57,575 nt of DNA, from the NCBI GenBank assembly GCA_030748735.1, contig JASMLK010000145.1, positions 1 through 57,575 of the forward strand. The letters run 5' to 3'. The notes beneath the pieces were generated by a model. It was not told the DNA's origin and did no database searches. It saw nothing but the letters and a program-made list of their open reading frames with translations. Every line of letters starts with the position of its first letter. The stretch's first letter is position 1. The position numbers were made by a program, and so were the translations under genes. Source of the stretch: Myxococcota bacterium (GTDB taxonomy: Bacteria; Myxococcota_A; UBA9160; UBA4427). This document shows positions 27,036 through 35,404 of the stretch, piece after piece.

Positions 27036-27475
27036 TGCCTCGTCGATCCATCCACGAAGTTCTGATCCTGCGCGTGGTTTCGAAGGGCATCTTTCCATTC
27101 GTGCTGCTCTTCGCGCTCTACGTGCAGTTCCATGGGGACTTCGGGCCCGGGGGTGGTTTTCAGGCCGGCGTCATCTTCGCCGCGGGTTGGGTGCTCTATG
27201 GCCTCGTGTTCGGTTTGACCGAACTGCAGAAAGCCCTGCCACCGCGCTGGGTCGAAATCGGAACCGCGCTGGGCGTGCTGCTTTACGGCGGCATCGGGGT
27301 GTGGTCGATGTTCGCCCACGGGGCGTTCCTCGATTACAACGTGCTCGACCATCACAGCACCGTTCACGGTCAGCACCGTGGCGTCTTCTGGGTCGAACTC
27401 GGTGTGGGGATCACGGTGGCGTCCGTGATGATCGGCATCTTCTACGGCTTTGCCGGGCGAAGGCGGGTTCGATGA
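27035..27475 (+). CDS. mnhB: Mrp-type Na+/H+ antiporter subunit B
   Basis: A 146-residue membrane protein with four transmembrane helices and the MnhB signature HGDFGPGGGFQAGVIFAAGW (about residues 33-52), then VLYGGIGVWSMFAHGAFLDY. It starts at an ATG that shares one base with the preceding stop (TGATG) and ends in an ATGA overlap with mnhC. The highly conserved GPGGGFQAG segment confirms the assignment. Together with C and the DUF4040 subunit it forms the module between the E-F-G subunits and the NuoL/M/N-like antiporter subunits. Confidence 0.93.
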   Translation: MPRRSIHEVLILRVVSKGIFPFVLLFALYVQFHGDFGPGGGFQAGVIFAAGWVLYGLVFGLTELQKALPPRWVEIGTALGVLLYGGIGVWSMFAHGAFLDYNVLDHHSTVHGQHRGVFWVELGVGITVASVMIGIFYGFAGRRRVR

Positions 27476-27900
27476 CCTTCCTGTCCAACGTTGCCGGGCT
27501 CTGGAACTACTGGGCCGTCATCACGCTGATGATGATCGGTCTCTACATCATGATTTCGCGAGGCAACCTCGTGAAGAAGCTCATGGGCATGAACATCTTC
27601 CAGGTGTCCGTGATCATGCTCTATGTCTCGATGGGGAAGGTCGCGGGGGGGACTCCGCCGATCTTGATCGAAGGCGCCGAAGACGTCGCCTACTCGAATC
27701 CGCTTCCCCACGTATTGATGCTGACGGCGATCGTCGTCGGGGTTGCGACGACCGCCGTGGGGCTGGCGCTGGTGGTTCGCGTGAAGGAAGCCTACGGGAC
27801 CGTCGAGGAAGACGAGGTCGTCGCGATCGACCAGGCCACCGATCGCGAAGAGGCTGCAGCCGCACGGGCGGCCGAGGCGGCGCACGGAGAGGGCGCGTGA
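27472..27900 (+). CDS. mnhC: Mrp-type Na+/H+ antiporter subunit C
   Basis: A 142-residue NuoK-like subunit with three transmembrane helices: about 8-28, then LVKKLMGMNIFQVSVIMLYV and HVLMLTAIVVGVATTAVGLAL (about 80-100). The K-K-L-M-G-M-N segment and L-T-A-I-V-V-x-x-A-T-T-A segment are the MnhC/NuoK family marks. A hydrophilic Ala/Glu-rich tail (about 105-142) extends the protein beyond the usual 110-115 residues. The ATG overlaps the mnhB stop by 4 bases, and its stop overlaps the GTG of the next gene by 4 bases. Confidence 0.92.
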   Translation: MTFLSNVAGLWNYWAVITLMMIGLYIMISRGNLVKKLMGMNIFQVSVIMLYVSMGKVAGGTPPILIEGAEDVAYSNPLPHVLMLTAIVVGVATTAVGLALVVRVKEAYGTVEEDEVVAIDQATDREEAAAARAAEAAHGEGA

Positions 27901-29366
27901 GCGAGCACTTTCCCGCGCTGCAGGTCCTGCTTCCCGTCCTGACGGCGCCACTTTGTCTGTTGCTCCGGCACCCGACGCTGGTTCGTGTGCTGTCTCTCGC
28001 GGTGACCGTCGGATGTCTCGGGATCTCGCTTGCCCTGATGGAGCAGGCGCGCGAGGTCGGCACCGTCGTCTACGAATTCGGCAACTGGCCGCGACCTCTC
28101 GGCATCGAGTACGCCGTCGACACCACGAATGCCTTCGTGCTGGTGATCGTTTCGATGATCGCTGCGGTGGTGCTGCCGATCGGCTGTCGCAACAGCCAGG
28201 TGCCGGAGGGGCGAGAATATCTCTTCTACTCGGCCTTCCTCCTGTGCTTCGGCGGGCTGCTGGGTGTCGCGATTACCGGCGACGTCTTCAACATCTTCGT
28301 CTTTCTCGAAATCTCGTCTCTTGCGACCTACATCCTGATCGCCATGGGGCGCGATCGCCGGGCGATCATGGCGGCGTACAGCTACCTGATCGTCGGCACG
28401 ATCGGCGCCACCTTTCTGCTGATCGGGATCGGCCTGCTGTATCAGATGACCGGGACCCTCAACATCGCCGATCTCGCGGTGCGTCTCGAAGACGTGAAGG
28501 AAACGCGCACCGTCATCGTGGCCTTTGCCTTCGCGATGGTCGGGATCAGCATCAAGCTCGCGGTCCTCCCGCTACACCACTGGCTGCCAAACGCGTACAC
28601 CCACGCGCCGCCGGTGGTATCGGCCTTCCTGTCCGCGACGGCGACCAAGGTCGCGTACTACCTGATGTTGCGGTTCATCTACACGATCCTGGGCGCGGGC
28701 TTCGTGTTCGACGTACTGCAGTTCGACGTGATCCTGACGCCGCTCTCCCTCGCGGCGATGTTCATCGGCTCTCTTGCCGCCATCTACCAGACCGACTTCA
28801 AGAGACTGCTCGCCTATTCGAGCATCGCGCAGATCGGCTACATGACCCTGGGGCTCAGCCTCAACTCCGAACTCGGCGCGGCCGCGGGCATCGTGCATCT
28901 CTTCAATCACGCGCTGATGAAGGGTGGGCTCTTCCTCGTGGCCGGCTGCGTGCTGCTGCGCGTCGGGAGTACCGCGATCGTAGACATGCGCGGCCTCGGC
29001 TCTCGCATGCCGCTGACCGCGTCTGCTCTGGTGATCGCCGGGCTCGGAATGATCGGCGTGCCCGGAACCGTGGGCTTCGTGAGCAAGTGGGCGCTGGTCT
29101 CGGCGGCCCTCGACCAGCAGGCGTGGCAGATCACGGTGTTGATCCTGCTGAGTTCTCTGCTCGCACTGGTCTACGTCTGGCGCCTGATCGAAGTGATGTA
29201 TCTCACTGAAGCGCCGGAGGGGGCGGAGCGAAGGGAAGCACCGCCCCTGTACCTGATTCCGACCTGGATCCTCGTGCTGGCCAGCGTCTACTTCGGCTTC
29301 AACACCGAGAGCACGCTCGGCGTGGCGCGCGCGGCGGCCCATCAGTTGCTCGGGGGGGCCGGGTGA
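27897..29366 (+). CDS. mnhD: Mrp-type antiporter subunit D (first of three NuoL/M/N-like subunits)
   Basis: A 489-residue membrane protein with about fourteen helices. Key charged residues of the proton-pumping family are visible: the TM5 Glu in DVFNIFVFLEISSLATY (about residue 138), the TM7 Lys in MVGISIKLAVLPLHHWLPNA (about 222), TM8 KVAYYLMLRF, and the TM12 Lys in GTVGFVSKWALVSAA (about 400). The THAPPVVSAFLSATATK loop is typical. The GTG at 27897 overlaps mnhC by 4 bases, giving GTGA. This is the copy closest to classical MnhD. It couples Na+ (or another cation) efflux to proton uptake as part of the assembled complex. Confidence 0.92.
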   Translation: MSEHFPALQVLLPVLTAPLCLLLRHPTLVRVLSLAVTVGCLGISLALMEQAREVGTVVYEFGNWPRPLGIEYAVDTTNAFVLVIVSMIAAVVLPIGCRNSQVPEGREYLFYSAFLLCFGGLLGVAITGDVFNIFVFLEISSLATYILIAMGRDRRAIMAAYSYLIVGTIGATFLLIGIGLLYQMTGTLNIADLAVRLEDVKETRTVIVAFAFAMVGISIKLAVLPLHHWLPNAYTHAPPVVSAFLSATATKVAYYLMLRFIYTILGAGFVFDVLQFDVILTPLSLAAMFIGSLAAIYQTDFKRLLAYSSIAQIGYMTLGLSLNSELGAAAGIVHLFNHALMKGGLFLVAGCVLLRVGSTAIVDMRGLGSRMPLTASALVIAGLGMIGVPGTVGFVSKWALVSAALDQQAWQITVLILLSSLLALVYVWRLIEVMYLTEAPEGAERREAPPLYLIPTWILVLASVYFGFNTESTLGVARAAAHQLLGGAG

Positions 29367-30814
29367 ACGAAGTCCTTCTGAGCGTCATGCTGCCGCTCTG
29401 CGGTGCCGTGCTGGTCGCGGTGACGGGACGCAACGCGAACCTGCGCGACGCGATGACCGTCGTGACCTCGCTCGTGACGTTCGCCGTCGTAGCGAGCATC
29501 GCACCCCAGGTAATGGACGGCGCACGCCCGTCTGCCGAAGTCCTGCAGGTGTTACCCGGCGTGAGCCTCGCATTCCGCATCGAGCCGCTGGGCATGCTGT
29601 TCGGGCTCGTGGCGTCTTCCCTGTGGATCGTGACCTCGATCTACGCCTTCGGGTACATGCGCGGGCATCACGAAGCGAACCAGACGCGCTTCTTCGTCTG
29701 CTTCGCGATCGCGATTTCGGCGGCGTTGGGGATCGCCTTTTCGGCGAACCTCTTCACGCTCTTCCTCTTCTACGAGGCGATGACCTTTTCCACCTATCCC
29801 CTCGTCACCCACCACGGCACACCCGAGGCGAAGCGCGCGGGTCGCGTCTACCTGGGGATTCTGGTCACGACCTCGGTTGCTTTCCTGTTGTTCGCGGTGC
29901 TGTGGACCTATTCGCTCGTCGGGCACCTGGAGTTCCGGTCCGGCGGGATCCTGTCCGGACACATCGAAGGCACTGCGCTCGCGATCCTGTTGGGTTTGTT
30001 CGCATTCGGTCTCGGCAAAGCGGCGCTCATGCCCTTCCATCGCTGGCTTCCGGCTGCGATGGTGGCCCCGACCCCGGTCAGCGCCTTGCTGCACGCCGTG
30101 GCCGTCGTGAAGGCCGGCGTTTTTTCGATGGTGAAGATCCTGGTCTACGTCTTCGGGATCGACTTCCTGCACGATTCGGGGGCGTCGGTCTGGCTGATGT
30201 ATCTCGCTGCCGCGTCGATCCTGATCGCCTCGGTGCGCGCGATCGCGATGGAGAACCTCAAGGCCCGACTCGCCTACTCGACGATCAGCCAGCTTTCGTA
30301 CATCACCCTCGGTGCGGCGCTCGCGACGTCTTCGGCGGTGCTCGGCGCCGGGATGCACATCGCGATGCACGCCGTGGGCAAGATCACGCTCTTCTTCTGT
30401 GCCGGGGCGATCTACGTGGCCGCGCACAAGTCCGAGATCTCCCAACTCGACGGGCTCGGTCGCCGCATGCCGATCACCTTTGCGGCGTTCTTCCTCGGGT
30501 CGCTCTCGATCATCGGTGTGCCGCCGACGGGCGGCGCCTGGAGCAAGTGGTACCTCGCCCTCGGCGCGGCCGAGGGCCATCAGCTGGTGTTCGTCTTCGT
30601 GCTGATGCTGAGTAGTCTGCTCAGCATCGCGTACCTGATGCCGATCGTGGTTCGCGGCTTCTTCCGGCCCTCGCCGGAGGGTGAAGAAGGAGGCATGCAG
30701 GAAGCCTCGCTTGCCATGGTCGTGCCGCTTTCCATCACTGCGGTCGGGAGCGTCGCATTGTTCCTCTTTGCGCCGCAGCTGCGCGAACTGCTGCTGCCCG
30801 TGGTGGGAGGGTAG
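29363..30814 (+). CDS. second NuoL/M/N-like antiporter subunit (MnhD-type)
   Basis: A 483-residue paralogue of the preceding subunit, again with about fourteen helices. It keeps the TM5 Glu in LFLFYEAMTFSTYPLV (about 138), the TM7 Lys in GLGKAALMPFHRWLPAAM (about 217), a second Lys in HAVAVVKAGVFSMVK (about 250) and the TM12 Lys in PPTGGAWSKWYLALGA (about 393). All the charges needed for ion translocation are thus present, so it is not a degenerate copy. The GTG start overlaps the mnhD stop by 4 bases. In a standard Mrp complex only MrpA and MrpD have this fold; a free-standing second copy suggests it replaces the N-terminal half of MrpA. Confidence 0.9.
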   Translation: MNEVLLSVMLPLCGAVLVAVTGRNANLRDAMTVVTSLVTFAVVASIAPQVMDGARPSAEVLQVLPGVSLAFRIEPLGMLFGLVASSLWIVTSIYAFGYMRGHHEANQTRFFVCFAIAISAALGIAFSANLFTLFLFYEAMTFSTYPLVTHHGTPEAKRAGRVYLGILVTTSVAFLLFAVLWTYSLVGHLEFRSGGILSGHIEGTALAILLGLFAFGLGKAALMPFHRWLPAAMVAPTPVSALLHAVAVVKAGVFSMVKILVYVFGIDFLHDSGASVWLMYLAAASILIASVRAIAMENLKARLAYSTISQLSYITLGAALATSSAVLGAGMHIAMHAVGKITLFFCAGAIYVAAHKSEISQLDGLGRRMPITFAAFFLGSLSIIGVPPTGGAWSKWYLALGAAEGHQLVFVFVLMLSSLLSIAYLMPIVVRGFFRPSPEGEEGGMQEASLAMVVPLSITAVGSVALFLFAPQLRELLLPVVGG

Positions 30815-30818
30815 GGCG

Positions 30819-31196
30819 ATGAGTGAGGAAGGGCCCTTGAGCGAAGCGCCTGAGGTCGACGAAGCGCGCGGACATCGCCAGGCGCCGCAAGTCGACCTCC
30901 ATGGACGCGAAGGCCACACGCTGAGCGCCGCTGAGAGCGCCCGAATCCCTGCGGTCGGCGAAGGGTGGTTCGAGCAACCCTCCAACATCAACAAGATCAT
31001 CTGGGCACTGGTCGCCGTCTGTGTCGCGTCGGTCGGTGCCGACCTCTTCTCTCTCTATCACAAGCACGGCCACTACGGGTTCCAGGAGTGGATCGGCTTC
31101 GACGCGTTCTATGGCTTCGTGTCCTGCGTGCTTCTCGTGCTCGTCGCGAAGCAGTTGCGCAAGGTCTCGATGCGCGACGAGAACTACTATGACTGA
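30819..31196 (+). CDS. small membrane protein of the Mrp-type operon, unknown family
   Basis: A 125-residue protein with an acidic, disordered-looking N-terminal half (about 1-58) and two transmembrane helices (KIIWALVAVCVASVGADLF and FYGFVSCVLLVLVAKQLRKV). I do not recognise the family. The ATG at 30819 has GGAGGG 8 bases upstream and lies 4 bases after the preceding stop; its own stop lies 8 bases inside the third antiporter-type gene. Translational coupling on the downstream side implies membership in the complex. The position between two antiporter-type subunits suggests a lateral linker or assembly subunit, which is inference. Confidence 0.8.
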   Translation: MSEEGPLSEAPEVDEARGHRQAPQVDLHGREGHTLSAAESARIPAVGEGWFEQPSNINKIIWALVAVCVASVGADLFSLYHKHGHYGFQEWIGFDAFYGFVSCVLLVLVAKQLRKVSMRDENYYD

Positions 31197-32913
31197 GGGC
31201 GCTGCACTCATCGACGGTGGTGCGCGCCTCGCGGCGATGCTCCCGCCCGGTTGGATCATGATGCTCGGCGCGCTCGTCGTGCCGCTGCTTCGCGGTCCCG
31301 TGCGCCAGGGGTGGATGCTCGCGCTCCCGGTTCTCGGTCTGTTCCAGATGCTCGCGCTTCCGCTCGGCAGCGAGATGTCGGCGACGTTCTTCGCCTACGA
31401 ACTGGAGCTCTTGCGCTTCGACAGCATCGCGCGGGCGTTCGGCCTGGTCTTTCACAGCGCCGCGATCCTGAGCGTCGTCTATGCGATGAAGAACGACAGC
31501 GCGCTCGAGGGCAGTGCAGCGCTCGTCTATTCGGGGAGCGCGATCTCGGCGGTCTTCGCCGGGGACCTGATCACGCTGTTCATCTGCTGGGAGCTCACGG
31601 CGGTCTCGTCGGTCTTCCTCATCTGGGCGAGTGGGAACGAGCGCGCGAACCGCAGCGGCATGCGATACCTGATCGTGCAGGTGGGCTCCGGCGTCTTGCT
31701 GCTCGCCGGTACGATCATCCACTACGCCGAAACGGGTTCACTCGCCTTCGATCACCTGGGGCTGGTGGGTTTCGGAACCGGGCTGATCTTCGTGGCCTTC
31801 GGAATCAAGGCGGCGTTCCCATTCCTGCACAACTGGCTGCAGGACGCCTATCCGAACGCGACGGTCACCGGCACGGTCTTTCTCTCGGCCTTCACCACGA
31901 AGCTCGCGATCTACGCTCTGGCGCGTGGCTTCGCGGGCACCGAGATCCTGATTCCGATCGGGGCCGTGATGGCCGTCTTCCCGATCTTCTACGCCGTGAT
32001 CGAAAACGACCTTCGCCGCGTACTTGCCTACGGCCTGAACAACCAACTCGGTTACATGGTCGTCGGCGTGGGCATCGGGACCGAGTTCGCGCTCAACGGT
32101 ACCGTGGCCCATGTCGTGGCCCACGTCATCTACAAGGGCCTGCTCTTCATGAGCATGGGGGCTGTGCTCTATCGTGTGGGTACGGTGAAGGCGTCGGAGC
32201 TGGGTGGCTTGTACAAGTCGATGCCGATCACGACGCTGCTCTGCATCGTGGGCGCGGCCTCGATTTCGGCTCCGCTGACCGGTGGCTTCGTGTCGAAGTC
32301 GATGATCGTGAGCGCGGCCGCCGAAGAGCACTACACCGTCGTCTTCCTCGTGCTGCTGCTGGCATCGGCCGGTGCCTTCCTCTACCTGGGGATCAAGGTT
32401 TGCTTCTTCGCCTTCTTCGGGCAGGACCGTGGGTTCCGCGTGAAAGAGGCGCCACTCAACATGTTGATCGCGATGGGCGGCGCTGCGGCGTTGTGCCTGG
32501 GCATCGGCATGTTCCCGGGCACGCTCTACGGCCTGCTTCCGTATCCCGTCGACTATGTGCCGTACACGGTGTCTCACGTCGTCACGATCCTGCAGCTGCT
32601 CTTGTTCTCGGTGTTGGCTTTCGCATTCCTGAGGAAGGCCGGCCTGTATCCGCCCGAACTGCGGAGCACGTTGCTCGACAGCGACTGGATCTACCGTCGC
32701 ATGCTGCCCTGGATCAACGACGGCCTCGCGTTCGCGTACAACCGGGCAGTCGATCGAGGGCTCGGCCCCGCACGTGGCCTGTTGTCGCAGGTGATGTCCA
32801 CCGTCGAACGCATCCATCGCCCCGATGGCGTGTTGGGGAACCCGTGGCCAACCGGTGCTACGACGTTATGGGCCGCGATCATGCTCTTTGCCTTGCTGCT
32901 GCTCTCGTACTAG
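31189..32913 (+). CDS. third NuoL/M/N-like antiporter subunit (MnhD/MrpA-type)
   Basis: A 574-residue antiporter-type subunit with about fourteen helices plus a C-terminal extension (about 470-574) ending in one more hydrophobic segment. It carries the TM5 Glu in ITLFICWELTAVSSVFLI (about 134), the TM7 Lys in FGIKAAFPFLHNWLQDAY (about 205), a further Lys in LSAFTTKLAIYALARGF and the TM12 Lys in PLTGGFVSKSMIVSAA (about 367). The C-terminal segment with SDWIYRRMLPWINDG resembles the tail of NuoL/MbhH-like subunits. The ATG overlaps the preceding gene by 8 bases. It is the last gene of the operon; a hairpin follows at 32984. Confidence 0.9.
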   Translation: MTEGAALIDGGARLAAMLPPGWIMMLGALVVPLLRGPVRQGWMLALPVLGLFQMLALPLGSEMSATFFAYELELLRFDSIARAFGLVFHSAAILSVVYAMKNDSALEGSAALVYSGSAISAVFAGDLITLFICWELTAVSSVFLIWASGNERANRSGMRYLIVQVGSGVLLLAGTIIHYAETGSLAFDHLGLVGFGTGLIFVAFGIKAAFPFLHNWLQDAYPNATVTGTVFLSAFTTKLAIYALARGFAGTEILIPIGAVMAVFPIFYAVIENDLRRVLAYGLNNQLGYMVVGVGIGTEFALNGTVAHVVAHVIYKGLLFMSMGAVLYRVGTVKASELGGLYKSMPITTLLCIVGAASISAPLTGGFVSKSMIVSAAAEEHYTVVFLVLLLASAGAFLYLGIKVCFFAFFGQDRGFRVKEAPLNMLIAMGGAAALCLGIGMFPGTLYGLLPYPVDYVPYTVSHVVTILQLLLFSVLAFAFLRKAGLYPPELRSTLLDSDWIYRRMLPWINDGLAFAYNRAVDRGLGPARGLLSQVMSTVERIHRPDGVLGNPWPTGATTLWAAIMLFALLLLSY

Positions 32914-32983
32914 AACGGGGCGCCGAGCAAGACGCGGCGATCGCTGACGCATCTTCCCACGCCTACGTCTATCCCCACACCCG

Positions 32984-33003
32984 CGGCTTCAGGCGTGAAG
33001 CCG
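32984..33003 (+). terminator. candidate terminator after the Mrp-type operon
   Basis: Perfect 8-bp arms cggcttca (32984-32991) and tgaagccg (32996-33003) are separated by a 4-base loop, 70 bases after the last operon stop, and followed by atttg. The T-tract is too short for a classical intrinsic terminator, but the hairpin sits exactly in the gap before the next gene. Confidence 0.5.
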
Positions 33004-33058
33004 ATTTGCACGTGTGCGAGAATCCCGGCCCGACTCGATCTGCCGGAGGTTTTTGCGC

Positions 33059-34063
33059 GTGCTGGATATCCCGCGCCTCGATCACATCCCGCTCTCGCCC
33101 ACGCCGCTCAGCCAGAAGATCATCGGCTGGCTTGGCCTCGGTCCGAACTACACGTTCGCGCCGGTGAAGATCGAGGTCGTCGACTTCGATCACGTGCCCA
33201 GCGGGTCGGTCATCTACGCGATGAACCACACCGACCGCTACAACTACTGGCCGTTTCAATATCGGATCTGGCGGGACTACGACCGGTACACGGCGACCTG
33301 GGTCAAGGGCAAGTACTACGAGAACTGGCTGCTCGGCAAGTTCATGCAGTACACGAACAACCTGCCGACGGTGTCGCGTGGCTACCTCATTACGCGCGAC
33401 TTCTTGAGCGCGATGAACCGGCCTCCGAGCGACGAGGAATACACGAACCTGCGACGCTGGGTCGACGCGGTGTCGCGGGGCGAATCGCCGGCCGTCCCGG
33501 TATTCGACGCCGAACTCGAAAAGAGCTTGCTGGGAGCTGCGCGCAACGTGCTCGGCTACGCCTTCGATCCCGCTCGAGAGAGCTATGCCGACTACATCAA
33601 CGAGATCTTTCGGATCATGATGGAGAAGTTCGTCGGGCTCAATCGGCGCTGCCTCGAATTGGGGCTCGACGTCCTGATCTTTCCCCAGGGCACGCGGTCG
33701 GTTCGCCTGCTCCCCGGACACATCGGTTTGGCGGAACTCGCGATGTCATTCAAGGCCACCGTGGTGCCGGTCGGCTGCAGCGGATCGGACCACGTCTACC
33801 CCGGTGGCTCCCCGTTCGGAAAGAAGGGCCACATCGTCTACCGGATGGGGCAGCCGATCTCCCACGAGGAAATGGAGCGCTTCCACCTGCCGGAGGACTT
33901 CGTTCCCTTCGATCCCCAGCACGAAGCGACGCACCGCGCCAATTTGCAGGGGTACGTCGACGTGGTGATGGATCGGATCAACGAACTCGTCGACCCGCAG
34001 TACCAGTTCGGCGAGGGGGGCGGTGCCGTCGAGACCGGGAGCCGCCGCTTCCTGACCGGCTAG
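33059..34063 (+). CDS. PlsC-like acyltransferase homologue with altered catalytic motif
   Basis: A 334-residue protein of the 1-acyl-glycerol-phosphate acyltransferase (PlsC/LPLAT) fold. The start is the GTG at 33059, with GGAGG 9 bases upstream. Block I, normally N-H-x4-D, reads MNHTDRYNYWPF (His57, with Asn62 where catalytic Asp is expected). Block III reads FPQGTRS (about 222), with Gln for the usual Glu. Block IV GCSGSDHVYPGG is recognisable. These substitutions mean it either uses a shifted Asp (Asp59 lies two residues from the His) or has lost activity. A 60-residue insertion separates blocks I and III. It follows the Mrp operon but is probably a separate unit. Confidence 0.75.
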   Translation: MLDIPRLDHIPLSPTPLSQKIIGWLGLGPNYTFAPVKIEVVDFDHVPSGSVIYAMNHTDRYNYWPFQYRIWRDYDRYTATWVKGKYYENWLLGKFMQYTNNLPTVSRGYLITRDFLSAMNRPPSDEEYTNLRRWVDAVSRGESPAVPVFDAELEKSLLGAARNVLGYAFDPARESYADYINEIFRIMMEKFVGLNRRCLELGLDVLIFPQGTRSVRLLPGHIGLAELAMSFKATVVPVGCSGSDHVYPGGSPFGKKGHIVYRMGQPISHEEMERFHLPEDFVPFDPQHEATHRANLQGYVDVVMDRINELVDPQYQFGEGGGAVETGSRRFLTG

Positions 34064-34325
34064 CCGGGCTTCGCCGCTGCCGTTGTGGCGGCGTGGTTCG
34101 CTGCTCGGGACCGTCAAGCCTCGGCGCCGTCGAGGGGAAGCGCAGGGGAACGGTCACGGAAACGAACTTCCGATCCTGCTCGCTCGCTGCGTCGCCGTGA
34201 ATTCCATCAGCGTCACGCAAACACGCCGACAAGTCGCGTGATCGCGCTCGAATCGTCACTTCGTGCTCGCCCGATCGGTGTTCGCACGCTTCTTGCAACC
34301 CTTCTGTGTAAGCGCGGAGGTTGCA

Positions 34326-34487
34326 ATGCGGCGAGACACGATCGCGATCACGGATCCCACGGCCCTCATGCTCCCGAGGCGAATCGGCGTCAAGCCGTTC
34401 GCCTGGCGACGCGTCGCAGCGGTGGCTGCGGGCCTGGCCTTTGGCATCTACCTGCTGGTCCTCGCGCACCTGCCCGCGCCCCGCTGA
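34326..34487 (+). CDS. 53-residue single-pass membrane peptide
   Basis: This short reading frame starts at an ATG exactly 5 bases after a perfect GGAGG (34316-34320), the strongest ribosome site in the neighbourhood. The product has a polar, positively charged N-terminal half (about 1-26) and a single hydrophobic helix, VAAVAAGLAFGIYLLVLAHL (about 29-48), then PAPR. The arrangement predicts a positive-inside single-pass inner-membrane peptide. I recognise no family. It stands alone in a 460-base gap between the acyltransferase-like gene and the convergent kinase gene; the 262 bases before it contain only a weak hairpin (34072-34093). Confidence 0.6.
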   Translation: MRRDTIAITDPTALMLPRRIGVKPFAWRRVAAVAAGLAFGIYLLVLAHLPAPR

Positions 34488-34521
34488 GCCGCGCGCTCGA
34501 GGCGAACCGCGACGCAGCGCG

Positions 34522-35391
34522 TCACAGGTAGCGCCGAACCGCTTCGGCGAGTTGCCCCACGTAGCCCGCGCCAAAGAGGTTCACGTGGACCAGTAGCGGG
34601 TAGAGTTGGTAGAGCCCGACGCGGTCTCGGGCGCCGGGCGCGAGCGGGAAGGCGTCTTCGTAGGCGTCGAAGACCCGTCCCCCGAAGCCTCCGAACAGCC
34701 GCATCATCGCGAGGTCGATTTCGCGGTGTCCCCCGTAGACGGCGGGGTCGATCAGGCAGGGCGCTCCACTCGAGTCCGTGATGCGGTTGCCCGCCCAGAG
34801 GTCCCCGTGCAGACGGGCGGGGGCTTCGTCGGGACCACAGAGATCCGGCAGCGCGTCGAACAAGCGGCCGAGGTCCGTGCGCAGCCCGCTCGGCAGCAGG
34901 TCGCGCCCGGCTGCGCGATCGGCCAGTGGCGCAAGGCGTTCAGCGCGATAGAAGTCGCACCAGCGCTCGCGTTCGCGGTTCGATTGGGGAAGTGTCGCGA
35001 TGTAGCCGTCCGCGCCGAAACCAAAGGCCGGGGCGCCCGCTGCGTGAAGCGCGGCGAGACCGCGGCCGAGTTCTTCGTCGTGGCGGGCCGCGGGGCGTCC
35101 TTCGTCGATCCATTCGAGGAGGAGCAGGGCTTCGCCGTCCTGCGAAACCGCGACGACTTCGGGGATGCGAAGGGCGCGAACTTCGCGCAGCCAGTCGAGG
35201 CCGGCCGCTTCGGCCTGCGCCATTGCGGCCGGTGCGTCCGGGTAGCGCTTCGCGAAGCAGCCGCGTCCGTCCGCCAGGCGGACTCGGGCGCTCACCCCGA
35301 TGTCGCCTCCGTGGGCGGTACTGCTCTCGACTACGGGCTGGCCCAGCAGACTCTCGACGCGCGCTGCGAGGCCCTCGTCGTGGATGGTCAT
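34522..35391 (-). CDS. fructosamine/ketosamine kinase family protein
   Basis: A 289-residue protein-kinase-like enzyme that phosphorylates glycated amines (fructosamine-3-kinase type), helping remove sugar adducts from proteins. The N-lobe has ARVRLADGRGCFAKRY with the ATP-binding Lys, and the C-lobe has ARLHGDLWAGNRI (about 191-203) and CLIDPAVYGGHREIDLAM, the Mg-binding pair. Length and motifs match the family. It lies 13 bases downstream of the low-molecular-weight phosphatase gene on the same strand, a common pairing in bacteria, so the two form an operon with the phosphatase first. Which substrates it takes is unknown. Confidence 0.93.
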   Translation of the reverse strand: MTIHDEGLAARVESLLGQPVVESSTAHGGDIGVSARVRLADGRGCFAKRYPDAPAAMAQAEAAGLDWLREVRALRIPEVVAVSQDGEALLLLEWIDEGRPAARHDEELGRGLAALHAAGAPAFGFGADGYIATLPQSNRERERWCDFYRAERLAPLADRAAGRDLLPSGLRTDLGRLFDALPDLCGPDEAPARLHGDLWAGNRITDSSGAPCLIDPAVYGGHREIDLAMMRLFGGFGGRVFDAYEDAFPLAPGARDRVGLYQLYPLLVHVNLFGAGYVGQLAEAVRRYL

Positions 35392-35404
35392 CGGGCGCCC
35401 GCGC

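Noticed and set aside
34064..34325. Possible tRNA or small RNA gene in the gap before the 53-aa ORF
   Set aside because: Only a weak 6-bp stem (34072-34093) is present; no cloverleaf or terminator with T-run could be drawn.
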